Numbered from the stretch's first letter, positions 48,449 to 57,634 are shown. The stretch: DNA of 64,000 bases from CANQDT01 sp051878935 (GCA_051878935.1 JBJELB010000011.1:1-64000), one strand, 5' to 3'. The notes: generated by a model from the letters alone, not told the origin. Numbers and translations are program-made.

Positions 48449-49339
48449 ATGCCAAATTTTCTAAAGGTACCACTTGAGTTAAGGGTAGGAGATTACAGAT
48501 TTATATTTTTACAATTCCGTCATGGCAGATATAAAGGAATCATACCTGCACACTACCATAGCAATAGTGGTTTTGAGATTAATTATGTTATAGATGGAAA
48601 AGGAATATTAAAAGTTCAGGATACGGAATATATCATGAAACCAGGGATGTTCTATATGATTGGGCCGGGCGTCGAGCATTCTCAATCAGCGAAGTATTCC
48701 GGACCTCTTTTAGACCAGAATCATAGTGGGGAACCGGGAGTTGAAGATTATTGTATCAGGATGAGGATAGAAAAACTTGATGATAATGCTTCGAACCGGG
48801 AGAATCTCTTAGGAGATGCCTTTTATAATATGCAGACGTTTATCGCACAGGATTCGGATAATCTTAAAATATTATTTGATGAAATAAAAAAAGAATGTGC
48901 AGAATCGGAGGTGCTTCGTGATATTATTTTAAAAGGTCTCTTTATGAAACTTCTATCGAAAATTGTTCGTTATACAGCCGCAGTAAAAGATCATATGCAA
49001 ATGATTCCAGTAAATAATGATGAGTATATTCAAATGAAGATTGAAAGCTGTTTTATGTATCATGTGGAAGATTTAACTATTGAGAAGCTGGGGGAATATC
49101 TGCAATATAGTACAAGGCAGGTTCAGCGGATACTGAAATTAAATTATGGTAAGACATTTCGGGAGATGAGAAATTATTATGCCATAACGCAAGCAGCAGA
49201 GCTACTGAAGACAACGGATAAATCAGTGGAAGAGCTTACCACGCACTTTGGTTACACGACAGCGAATCAGTTTAAAAACTGTTTTAAAGAACAGTTTGGA
49301 ATCTCACCGGGTGAATATCGAACACAATACAGGAATTAA
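48449..49339 (+). CDS. AraC-family transcriptional regulator
   Basis: Start 48449 (after GGGGGAT) is chosen because the product then aligns with the AraC at 11147; an in-frame ATG at 48392 has no ribosome site. The 296 residues hold a cupin-type sensor (HYHSNSGFEINYVIDGKG, MKPGMFYMIGPGVEHSQ) and two C-terminal helix-turn-helix motifs (IEKLGEYLQYSTRQVQRILKLNYG and VEELTTHFGYTTANQFKNCFKEQFGISPGEYR). Its own promoter carries the TTGTCC element, and another copy of the element lies between it and the truncated GH2, so it probably regulates itself and the GH2-GH95 pair downstream. Unlike the other AraC genes of the locus it is co-directional with its neighbours. Confidence 0.9.
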   Translation: MPNFLKVPLELRVGDYRFIFLQFRHGRYKGIIPAHYHSNSGFEINYVIDGKGILKVQDTEYIMKPGMFYMIGPGVEHSQSAKYSGPLLDQNHSGEPGVEDYCIRMRIEKLDDNASNRENLLGDAFYNMQTFIAQDSDNLKILFDEIKKECAESEVLRDIILKGLFMKLLSKIVRYTAAVKDHMQMIPVNNDEYIQMKIESCFMYHVEDLTIEKLGEYLQYSTRQVQRILKLNYGKTFREMRNYYAITQAAELLKTTDKSVEELTTHFGYTTANQFKNCFKEQFGISPGEYRTQYRN

Positions 49340-49343
49340 TAAT

Positions 49344-49379
49344 AAAAAAGCAGGTCAAAACAGGTTGATCTGCTTTTTT
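49344..49379 (+). terminator. Intrinsic terminator after AraC
   Basis: AAAAAGCAGGTCAA pairs with TTGATCTGCTTTTT, one G-U pair included, and is followed by T. Confidence 0.8.
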
Positions 49380-49405
49380 CGAATTTATAAAGACACAAAT
49401 TGTTA

Positions 49406-49443
49406 AATCTTGTCCTTAGATTCTATTGTTAGCTGGCTATAAA
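49406..49443 (+). promoter_or_regulatory. TTGTCC element and -10 before the truncated GH2
   Basis: AATCTTGTCC (core 49410-49415) and TATAAA (49438-49443), 22 bases apart, too far for a plain -35/-10 pair; more likely an operator plus a -10 region. Confidence 0.45.
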
Positions 49444-49482
49444 AATATACAATATGCATAAGGGGGGTGAAACAATGAGATT

Positions 49483-52400
49483 ATGGAAAAGGATACTGCA
49501 GATAATACTGTTGTAGCAATCTTTCAATCAGAACAGGAAAACTTAGAAGCCCGGGAAAGTAGTTCTTTGATCGCACAAAGTACTATGATTTCTGATATTA
49601 AGATGTGGTCTATGGATGATCCAAATCTGTATACCGTACATACGAACGTGTATTCCAATGGGGAGTTGACGGATTCATATGAAACGCGCTTTGGTTTTCG
49701 AAGCGTTCAATTTACAACAGATGGTTTTTTCTTAAATGGCAATAAAGTTATTTTAGATGGTGTGAATGCTCATCAGGACCAGGCCGGATGGTGTGATGCT
49801 GTTCCGGATGGTGCATTCTATCGCGATGTTCAGATGGTAAAAGATGCAGGATTTAATTTTATCCGAGGCTCGCATTATCCACATGATACTGCATATGCAG
49901 ATGCCTGTGATGAGATAGGAATTGCATTATGGTCAGAAGGCGGTCAGTGGAGTATTGGTGGATATAAATCAAATGACAATGATTATGGTAATCACACAAA
50001 CTGGCTTCATTCTGCCTATCCTGAAAGTGAAGAATATGTAGAGAATTTTGAACAAAGCTGTATGTATCAGATGGAAACGATGGTTCGTATGAATCGTAAT
50101 CACCCATCTATCGTAGTTTGGAGCATGGGTAATGAAGCATTCTTTACCAGCTCTAATACAGTAGAAAAATCGAAAGCATTGGTAAATAAGATGCGTAACC
50201 GTTGTCATGAACTGGATCCTACCAGAAAAGCCGGCATGGGTGGAACACAAAGAAACGGATATAACAACATTGCGGTATGCGATGTGGCGGGTGGAAATGG
50301 AGATGGTGCGAAAGCGAAATATACAAATTATGAATTGCCGCACTTAGTTTCCGAATATGCGTCTACCAGAGCAACCAGAAATAATGCACAGACACCATTA
50401 AAGTTTAATCAGATTGAATCAAGTGTCGGTTCTACGATTACGGTAAATGGCAAGCAGATAACACAATATACAAAATATGAAAAAGAGGGTTATGTGCATG
50501 AAAACACAGGCAATGTGATTTGCCTGCCTACGGGTTCTTCAGGCATGTCAGTATGGGGAATGTTTGATCATGGCAGTATAGCAAGTAAGAATATGCGTAT
50601 GCATGGATTGGTCGACTATCATCGTTTGCCAAAGAAGGTATGGTATACTTATCGAGAAGTAAATACAGGTGTGCCTCGTGAGGACTCTGTCGAAGATACT
50701 GCAACGAAAATATCGATAGAAGCAAACTTTACAAAAGAAGGACAAACGACCATTCCGAATGATGGTAGTGATGATGTGCAGATTATCGTTACATTGCGTA
50801 ATGATAATGATGAATGGGTTGCAAAAAAATACCAGGATGATGCCGGTGAATGGTATTCCGAACCGACAGGTATGATATTAGAGGTCGTTGATGGACCTGG
50901 TGTTTTTCCTACCGGAAAGACCTATGTTATGAAGGATGATGTTGCATTTATGGATGGTAAGGGAGCGATTTCATTCCGTTCATACTATCCTGGGACTACA
51001 ACTATTCGTGCAACCGCAACCCAACTTCCTGATTTAGATCCGGTTACCATTCAAATAGTAACAGAAGATGTGACTGGTCAGGAAGCAGCAGAAGAACCAA
51101 GTGATTTCATGGGCGAAGTATATGATATGGGTAGTAGAAGTGCTATTTCTGAACCATCTGTTTATGGAAAAGAAGATGCTGCTTATAATCGTCAGACAGG
51201 ACTTACAACCAGTTCCAAAGAAGGACATACGCCTTTGATGGCTGTTGATGGAGATGATACTACTTACTGGGAGCCGGAAGATTCGGATGAAGAGCCGGCG
51301 TGGATCATCGGTTTAGAAAATACATATGATGTTTATAAGATGAAAGTGGATTTCGGAGGAGAGAAATATCCGTTTATGATTGAAACAAAAGGTATGTTTG
51401 ATACAGAATGGTCTTATCTCACTTCTTATACCACTGAAGAAGAACTGGAAAATCGTCCGATGGAAGATTTAGTGGAAGGCAGAACTGTGAATTCGTTGCG
51501 CATTTCCTTCCCGAATATAGCAGAAGGAATAAGCCCAAGACTTTATTCCTGCAATGTTTATGGTGTCGAACATAAAGAAATTCCATATCAAATGACGAGC
51601 GTTTATGTATCCGATCTGACACCATCAAGAGTTGTTACAAAAGGCGATACTTTTATCAAAGATAGAACAAGAGAAAATAAACCAATTACTTTGGATGGAG
51701 TGGTCTATGAGAAGGGCCTTGCTACCCATGCAGATAGTGAACTTGTTTATGATTTAAATGGAAAATACACCAGATTTCAGGCAACGCTTGGTATTGATGA
51801 TGAAACTACCAGAGAAAACGGCTCAGCGTATTTTAAGGTTTATGGAACATATTATGACGAATTATTGGGGAAAGAGGTCGAAGCAGAATTATATAATGAG
51901 TTAGTTGCAGGAGAGGATACGAAAAAAGTGGATATATCAGTTGATCAGGTTATTCAACTTCGTTTAGTGACTGACAAAAATGGAGCGACCACGTGTGACC
52001 ATACGGACTGGGCTAATGCGAAATTATTAGGTGCACTGCGCGATATCTCTTTAGATGATAAGAGTTTATATTCAAATATTCCGGTACAGGATGTTTTAAA
52101 CTATGCAAGTGGCGAGCTGACGACAGACGCTGCTGCAGCTTTCGGATATGATATGGATACAGCAGATGGGAATGCAAGCAATGATATTTCTTCTGTAGAT
52201 GCGTTGCTCCTGATGAAAGCAGGATCAGGAAATCAGAAGAAAGTTAGTACTGTAGTTAGCTCTAATATTACGGCACCGAAGGCAGGAGAAGCATTCGAAA
52301 TCAACGTAAAATGTAGGAGTAAGACTTCGGAAAGCGTTGCTTGTAACGCGAGACTGTCGATTTATGAATCGACAGGTGCGCTGCTTGATACAGTAGAGAA

Positions 52401-52860
52401 CACCATAGAATTGAGTAAGGGTGAATCTGGTTATGTAGACATAGAATATGATGTCCCTGAAAATAAAGACGGCTGTTATGCAGTCCTGATAGTTGTTGAT
52501 AATTATGGTTGTGCATTGTCTGAGCAATTAATCTATGAAGGAACTCCGTATATTTATGTACCTGATGAAGCAGAAGAGAATGCATTAGCTGTAGCTCGAG
52601 ACTATTATGAATTAAGCCTTGCGATGCAGGCAACAATGACTCTTTCAGATAACATATCTTTGCCATCAAGTGGTTCGAGCGGATCTGATATTACCTGGAT
52701 ATCAAGTGATGAGTCCATTGTTTCTTCCGGCGGAGTTGTAACGCAATCAGATAGTGAGGATCAGGAAGCAACACTAACAGCAACTATTCAAAAAGGAGCT
52801 TCACAGAAACAGTATACCATAACATGTACAATACTAAAGAAAGCTACGACTACAGAGTAG
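49483..52860 (+). CDS. GH2 beta-galactosidase-type enzyme, copy 3, N-terminally truncated and out of frame with its signal peptide
   Basis: The strong ribosome site AGGGGGGTGA fits an ATG at 49475 whose frame reads MRLWKRILQIILL, a signal-peptide start, and then stops at 49516. The ATG at 49483, in another frame, opens the 1125-residue enzyme, which begins in the middle of the Ig-like domain (ADNTVVAIF, equal to AEDNVVATF of copy 2). About 270 N-terminal residues, with the jelly roll, are missing. The barrel is complete: acid/base Glu218 in GNEAFF, nucleophile Glu291 in LVSEYAS. Discoidin-like, NPCBM, degenerate dockerin (DGNASNDISSVDAL) and Ig-like domains follow, but the last discoidin domain of the other copies is lost. 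The product could neither be secreted nor fold normally, so I regard it as a recent pseudogene, barring a sequence error. GH95 copy 2 follows after 24 bases. Confidence 0.78.
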   Translation: MEKDTADNTVVAIFQSEQENLEARESSSLIAQSTMISDIKMWSMDDPNLYTVHTNVYSNGELTDSYETRFGFRSVQFTTDGFFLNGNKVILDGVNAHQDQAGWCDAVPDGAFYRDVQMVKDAGFNFIRGSHYPHDTAYADACDEIGIALWSEGGQWSIGGYKSNDNDYGNHTNWLHSAYPESEEYVENFEQSCMYQMETMVRMNRNHPSIVVWSMGNEAFFTSSNTVEKSKALVNKMRNRCHELDPTRKAGMGGTQRNGYNNIAVCDVAGGNGDGAKAKYTNYELPHLVSEYASTRATRNNAQTPLKFNQIESSVGSTITVNGKQITQYTKYEKEGYVHENTGNVICLPTGSSGMSVWGMFDHGSIASKNMRMHGLVDYHRLPKKVWYTYREVNTGVPREDSVEDTATKISIEANFTKEGQTTIPNDGSDDVQIIVTLRNDNDEWVAKKYQDDAGEWYSEPTGMILEVVDGPGVFPTGKTYVMKDDVAFMDGKGAISFRSYYPGTTTIRATATQLPDLDPVTIQIVTEDVTGQEAAEEPSDFMGEVYDMGSRSAISEPSVYGKEDAAYNRQTGLTTSSKEGHTPLMAVDGDDTTYWEPEDSDEEPAWIIGLENTYDVYKMKVDFGGEKYPFMIETKGMFDTEWSYLTSYTTEEELENRPMEDLVEGRTVNSLRISFPNIAEGISPRLYSCNVYGVEHKEIPYQMTSVYVSDLTPSRVVTKGDTFIKDRTRENKPITLDGVVYEKGLATHADSELVYDLNGKYTRFQATLGIDDETTRENGSAYFKVYGTYYDELLGKEVEAELYNELVAGEDTKKVDISVDQVIQLRLVTDKNGATTCDHTDWANAKLLGALRDISLDDKSLYSNIPVQDVLNYASGELTTDAAAAFGYDMDTADGNASNDISSVDALLLMKAGSGNQKKVSTVVSSNITAPKAGEAFEINVKCRSKTSESVACNARLSIYESTGALLDTVENTIELSKGESGYVDIEYDVPENKDGCYAVLIVVDNYGCALSEQLIYEGTPYIYVPDEAEENALAVARDYYELSLAMQATMTLSDNISLPSSGSSGSDITWISSDESIVSSGGVVTQSDSEDQEATLTATIQKGASQKQYTITCTILKKATTTE

Positions 52861-52865
52861 CTTTT
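52840..52865 (+). terminator. Short hairpin over the stop codon of the truncated GH2
   Basis: AAAGCTAC pairs with GTAGCTTT around a nine-base loop, then TC; the stop codon lies in the right arm. Probably weak, since the GH95 gene has no separate promoter that I can see. Confidence 0.45.
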
Positions 52866-52884
52866 CGGTGATTGAAGGAGAATT

Positions 52885-55800
52885 ATGAGGAAGAATATTA
52901 AAAACAAATGTTTAAGTAGCATGATGATAATATGTATGACAGTATGTATGACAGAAGGAATGATTCCGGTACAACAATGGGGGAAACAAGCCATAACGAC
53001 TGTTCAGGCAGAAGAAATGGTACCGCAATCCATTGTATACAGTAGAACGTATGCAGATCCTGTTTATACTGCTCCGAATGAGAAGCAGGCATGGCGTGAG
53101 GGTTTAGTAACCGGTAATGGAGAAAATGGATTGATTGAAAGTGAGAATCCATTAGATGATGTGTTGATTTACCAACATATGAAGTACAGTTTTCCAAGTA
53201 ACGAGTATCATACCTCCCCAAGTCTGAAGGAAGCTATGGAGGATGCAAAACAGCAGTTGCTCCAGAATAAGAGACGCACTGCGAACACTACCTTGTTTAA
53301 CCAGGCTTCTAAGTCTAAGAAAGAAATGTTTGGTGATAGTGCCGGTGGGTGGCATCTGGAATGGAGTTATAGCTTTCATCCGGGTCATCAGCTTCGTATG
53401 ACGGTTACAGATAATGAAACAGCCGATGATTATCGTCGGTTTACTAATTATGAGACAGCAGAAATCGGTGCTGAATGGACGGATGAGAATGGTAAGAAGT
53501 GGATACGCACTTCGTTTAGCTCCAGAAGTGATAATGTTACCTATACGTATCTGCGTGCCGTTGACCAGGATGCCAAGATTAACATGGATATTTGCATTGA
53601 TGACATTGCTGATATGGCGAATGAAGGATCTGCGGACGGTAATGTCGGTGATATTCGATATCGCAAAATTGCAGCTGAAAATGGCGATTATCTGGCTCAG
53701 GTAGCACATTATCCGAATTATGAGAATAGTGAACTGGTGAATGGTGGCTTTGCCGGAGTGACCAGAATCTATGTTACCGGAGAGGATGCTGCCAAGAGCT
53801 ATCGATTTGGTACAGCAGAGGCGGTTGATCTTCACGCCGAAGATCGTGAGAGTAACTCCAAAATTGCGAATGAAACAATCATAAATGTTGGAGAAGACAA
53901 GAAACCGGTTGTTCATGTTTCTAACGCAGATACATTAGTGCTGGTAACGAAATCTGCCAGAACTTATGAGATGGGAACTCTCGCCGAGTTTGCAGAGAAA
54001 ACAGATGATGAAGCATTACAGTATGATATGGTTGCAAAGCTGTTAAATGATACGCAGAGTGCTTATGATAAAAATATGGTTAGTGGTGAGTTTTCTTATG
54101 ATAAGGCCTTAGAAAGTCATGCAGCATTACATGGTGAGATATTTAACCGTACAAAACTGGATTTGGGTGCAGATCCGGAAGATCGTGCAATGTTCACGGA
54201 AGATTTGCTGGCAAAACAAAAAGAAAATCCGAATTCTATGAATCTTGCACTGGCTGAACGTGCTTACAATAACGGACGCTATGCGAATGTATGCTGCTCA
54301 GGTTATCAGGTGCCACGTCTTGGTGGTATGTGGACCGGTGCATGGCATGTTGAATGGAGTGGAGACTATACCACAGATGCTAATATCAATCTTCAGATTG
54401 CCGGTTCTAATATCGGAAACATGAAGGAATCGGTAGAAGGCCTATTGAACATGGAATTACGTATTTCGGATGACTTGGTCGAGAATGCGTATAAGGTTTA
54501 TGGATTTGAAAACACAATGATGGCTCCAACCAGAACGGATGGGGATTCCGCACCAATGATTCATTTTGGTACAAGCTTTCCGGGTCATGTGTGGAATGCA
54601 GGTATCAGCTGGTTGTTATTACCGGTTTATGAATACTGGCAATGCTACGGCAATCAGAACATTCCACTGGTAGATGATATTCAGGCTAAATTAGAAGAGT
54701 GTCAGTCAGTAAGAGAAAGTGGTGAATATGTTCCGGTTGGAACGGGTGATTCTTATAAATCAAAGCAGGATTTACAAGACATATTAGAGCTGTCGAATGT
54801 GAGAGTGGCTCAGATTTTGGAGCAGGGATATTTTGACCTGGAATCCGATTTGCTGCGCCCATTATTAGAAAAACAGGCAAATCTCTGGACGAATCTGATG
54901 CAGGCACAGTATTATCTCAGCACCGACGGTGTAGCAAGCTATGATGCCGACAAGACCAGTCTGGAGGAAGGAGAGAGTTATCTGATTTTACCGAGTTATT
55001 CTCCTGAGAACACACCAAGGGATGGGGAATACAGTATTACAATTAATGCTACCATGGATGTTTCAGCAGCCCGTGATGGATTGAACATGGCAATCAACAT
55101 GGAGCGTGAAGTATTTGGTGAAAATGCTGATGAAGAAAAAATTGCAACATGGAACCATTATATCGACAATCTTCCGGATTACATATATGAAGATACAGGT
55201 GAAATAAAAGAATGGTTAATAAAATCTTATCCGGAAAATCATGGACATCGTCATATCAGTCATTTATATGGTGCATGGCCTGCATATGAAGTAGAGACTG
55301 ATTCCAGATTATTAGAAGGAGCGATTAAGGCCATCGCAATGCGTGAAGCAGCGGGGAGTGATGGAGTTGCCGGACATAGCTGGATGCACAAAGGTTTAGT
55401 GCAGGCTCGTGTAAAGAATTCAAAAGGGGTATCGCAGATATTAAATGGAACACTATCCAGTAAGGTTTTCTATAATTCCATGATGACATCCCACAATTTG
55501 AATAAGGGCGGAACAAGCAATAAAGCAGAAGGCTTGCAGGCTTATTGTACGGATACATGTATCACCTTACCTGCCATTATGCTGGAGTCTTTAGTATATT
55601 CTGCGGATGGTGTTATCGAACTGATGCCGGCTATCCCGAAAGAATGGGAACAGGGTGGTACGGTTTCCGGTATTGTAACCAGAACCAGGGGTACTGTTGA
55701 TAACATGACATGGAATGAAGAACAGGTAGAAGCAGAGATTACAACTCAGGCAGGTACCCATCTGAAATTCAATAAAGCATATGATAAAATCTATGTGAAT

Positions 55801-57576
55801 GATATAGATGTTACTTCTGAGTTAAAGAGAGATACAACGGGCGATTCCTATTATGAAATTCCAACGGATGATACAATCAAGGTTACTTATGAAATTGCTG
55901 AAAATCAGGGTGGTACCTATTCTATCAAGGCAGAAGATGATACTTACTTAACTGTTACTGATATCAAGAATCAGGCACTTGTTTCGAAAGAAGAAGTACA
56001 GTTATCCGATAGTATGTTGTGGTATGAAGAAATTGTAAGTGACCGTTATCTGGGCTTTCAGAATTCTGCCTATACGAAACAATACATTGATATCAGTGGA
56101 GGAAAGACCGGTGTTGATTATGGCCCATTGAGTTCCTGGAGTGGTAATGCCAGTCATAATAATCGAAAGTTCCGACTTGAGCAGGCAGGAGATTATTATT
56201 ACATCTGGTCAACCTTAAAAGAGAATAATGTTTCCAGTTGGACTGCTGATACGGACAAAGTCATGGAGGAACATGATGGTATTGTGGTTATCAATACGTT
56301 GGATGAAACAAATGACAAACAGCTATGGAAGCGTATTGCAATCGATGACAGATATGCCTACCAGAATAAAGCAACCGGTCACTATATGTATATCGAAAGT
56401 AATAATGATGGCAATCGGATCAAATTAGCGGATGCATTTAATCAAAAACCACAGTTATGGAAGCTGACACCGATTACAAACAATGGATACAAACTGATTA
56501 ATACATATACAGGTAAAGCATTAACTTATGATGGAGAGCATTTAGTTCAGAAGAATTATAACGGAACGAATGATCAGCTCTGGTATCTGACGGATGGTGT
56601 ATTGATTACGTTAGAAGGAAAAGCGTTAGGAAGTTTCACAATCACTCAGACTCCGGATGAGGAGGTTCAGATTACCATGGATTCGCTGTCCATTACATCT
56701 AATAAAACGATCGTCCGTAATGGGGATGTGGTTCTCTTTGAGGCGGTAACCGAACCGGAACAAGGAATTAGCAGTGGTGTTGACTGGATTATAACAGATG
56801 GAACCGGTTCCGGTACGATCAGTTCTGATGGAACCTTTGTTGCGACGAAGAAAGGTACTGTAACGGTATATGCTAAATCATCGATAGGTAACGTAATATC
56901 AAATGAAATCACAATTACGATAGATAGCGGTCTGGAAGATTTTGAACAGGTAACAACAGAAACAGCGGCTATCTTTGGACGCGAGGAAGGAAACTGGGAG
57001 CCTGGTACAGTGGAAAATGCATTTGATGGTGATATTTCCACTGCTTATGATGGTCAAAATGGTGGCTATTGTGGTTATCAGATGGCGTCTGCAAAGCAAA
57101 TCGGTGCTTTTCGTTTCCAGGCACGTTCTGGAAATGCAAGCCGTATGAAAGGAAATCAGTTCCAGGTATCCAATGATGGAACAACGTGGGAAACAATCTA
57201 TACGGTAGCAGAAGAACCACTAAGCAATGGCAATTGGAATACCGTATATGTTTCTGAGATGGAAGATGCTTCTATCAAAGAATTGTTAGAAACAAACCAA
57301 TATTCCTATTTCCGTTTATACAGTGGTACATCCAGTTATGCGAATGTTGCTGAGATTGAATTGTATGTCGTACCACAAGAAAATGATTCTTTATTAGGCG
57401 ATGTTGATGGCTCCGGCACAGTCGACGCAGCTGATGCACAAATTATCTTAAACGTGGCATCAGGACGATTAACGGATGCTGCGATGACAGAAGAGGGATA
57501 TGATAAAGCATTAGCAGATGTAAATCATGACAATCAAATAACAGCAGTCGATGCGTTAATCCTTCTTATCAAATAG
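52885..57576 (+). CDS. Secreted GH95-like enzyme (alpha-L-fucosidase/galactosidase clan) with dockerin, copy 2
   Basis: GAAGGAG precedes the ATG; the signal peptide runs to about residue 38. The catalytic part follows copy 1 throughout: AWREGLVTGNGENGLIESE, DANINLQ with Asn500 and Asn502, GEIKEW with likely acid Glu776, HRHISHLYGAWP and VIELMPAIPKEWEQGG. By eye about two thirds of residues agree, clearly less than between the GH2 copies. The tail differs: a trefoil-like domain (about 1010-1255), a bacterial Ig-like domain, and then a discoidin-like domain (WEPGTVENAFDGDISTAYDG, about 1355-1495) where copy 1 has a DNRLRE-like domain. The dockerin (1505-1563) has TAVDAL in its second loop. The protein is the last of the carbohydrate locus. 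It could be an alpha-L-fucosidase or alpha-L-galactosidase; motif reading alone cannot choose. Confidence 0.8.
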   Translation: MRKNIKNKCLSSMMIICMTVCMTEGMIPVQQWGKQAITTVQAEEMVPQSIVYSRTYADPVYTAPNEKQAWREGLVTGNGENGLIESENPLDDVLIYQHMKYSFPSNEYHTSPSLKEAMEDAKQQLLQNKRRTANTTLFNQASKSKKEMFGDSAGGWHLEWSYSFHPGHQLRMTVTDNETADDYRRFTNYETAEIGAEWTDENGKKWIRTSFSSRSDNVTYTYLRAVDQDAKINMDICIDDIADMANEGSADGNVGDIRYRKIAAENGDYLAQVAHYPNYENSELVNGGFAGVTRIYVTGEDAAKSYRFGTAEAVDLHAEDRESNSKIANETIINVGEDKKPVVHVSNADTLVLVTKSARTYEMGTLAEFAEKTDDEALQYDMVAKLLNDTQSAYDKNMVSGEFSYDKALESHAALHGEIFNRTKLDLGADPEDRAMFTEDLLAKQKENPNSMNLALAERAYNNGRYANVCCSGYQVPRLGGMWTGAWHVEWSGDYTTDANINLQIAGSNIGNMKESVEGLLNMELRISDDLVENAYKVYGFENTMMAPTRTDGDSAPMIHFGTSFPGHVWNAGISWLLLPVYEYWQCYGNQNIPLVDDIQAKLEECQSVRESGEYVPVGTGDSYKSKQDLQDILELSNVRVAQILEQGYFDLESDLLRPLLEKQANLWTNLMQAQYYLSTDGVASYDADKTSLEEGESYLILPSYSPENTPRDGEYSITINATMDVSAARDGLNMAINMEREVFGENADEEKIATWNHYIDNLPDYIYEDTGEIKEWLIKSYPENHGHRHISHLYGAWPAYEVETDSRLLEGAIKAIAMREAAGSDGVAGHSWMHKGLVQARVKNSKGVSQILNGTLSSKVFYNSMMTSHNLNKGGTSNKAEGLQAYCTDTCITLPAIMLESLVYSADGVIELMPAIPKEWEQGGTVSGIVTRTRGTVDNMTWNEEQVEAEITTQAGTHLKFNKAYDKIYVNDIDVTSELKRDTTGDSYYEIPTDDTIKVTYEIAENQGGTYSIKAEDDTYLTVTDIKNQALVSKEEVQLSDSMLWYEEIVSDRYLGFQNSAYTKQYIDISGGKTGVDYGPLSSWSGNASHNNRKFRLEQAGDYYYIWSTLKENNVSSWTADTDKVMEEHDGIVVINTLDETNDKQLWKRIAIDDRYAYQNKATGHYMYIESNNDGNRIKLADAFNQKPQLWKLTPITNNGYKLINTYTGKALTYDGEHLVQKNYNGTNDQLWYLTDGVLITLEGKALGSFTITQTPDEEVQITMDSLSITSNKTIVRNGDVVLFEAVTEPEQGISSGVDWIITDGTGSGTISSDGTFVATKKGTVTVYAKSSIGNVISNEITITIDSGLEDFEQVTTETAAIFGREEGNWEPGTVENAFDGDISTAYDGQNGGYCGYQMASAKQIGAFRFQARSGNASRMKGNQFQVSNDGTTWETIYTVAEEPLSNGNWNTVYVSEMEDASIKELLETNQYSYFRLYSGTSSYANVAEIELYVVPQENDSLLGDVDGSGTVDAADAQIILNVASGRLTDAAMTEEGYDKALADVNHDNQITAVDALILLIK

Positions 57577-57587
57577 TATAACCAGTG

Positions 57588-57629
57588 AACTCCTTGCATA
57601 CATTGTAAAAACAGCGTATGCAAGGAGTT
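57588..57629 (+). terminator. Hairpin after GH95 copy 2 that also carries the spoIIID ribosome site
   Basis: AACTCCTTGCATAC pairs with GTATGCAAGGAGTT around a 14-base loop. It is a copy of the terminator at 27239 in which a T-A pair has become C-G. The T run of the first copy is replaced by TTCTTGCG, so termination should be poor. AAGGAG (57622-57627) in the right arm is the ribosome site of spoIIID. Confidence 0.7.
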
Positions 57630-57634
57630 CTTGC

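Noticed and set aside
53152..53916. Minus-strand open frame of 254 codons
   Set aside because: It lies wholly opposite the GH95 copy 2 gene, has low-complexity Ile/His/Arg-rich translation, no ribosome site and no family motif; a shadow of codon use.
22272..57600. Composite transposon as the cause of the repeated block
   Set aside because: No transposase, terminal inverted repeats or target duplications were seen; plain homologous exchange explains the pattern.
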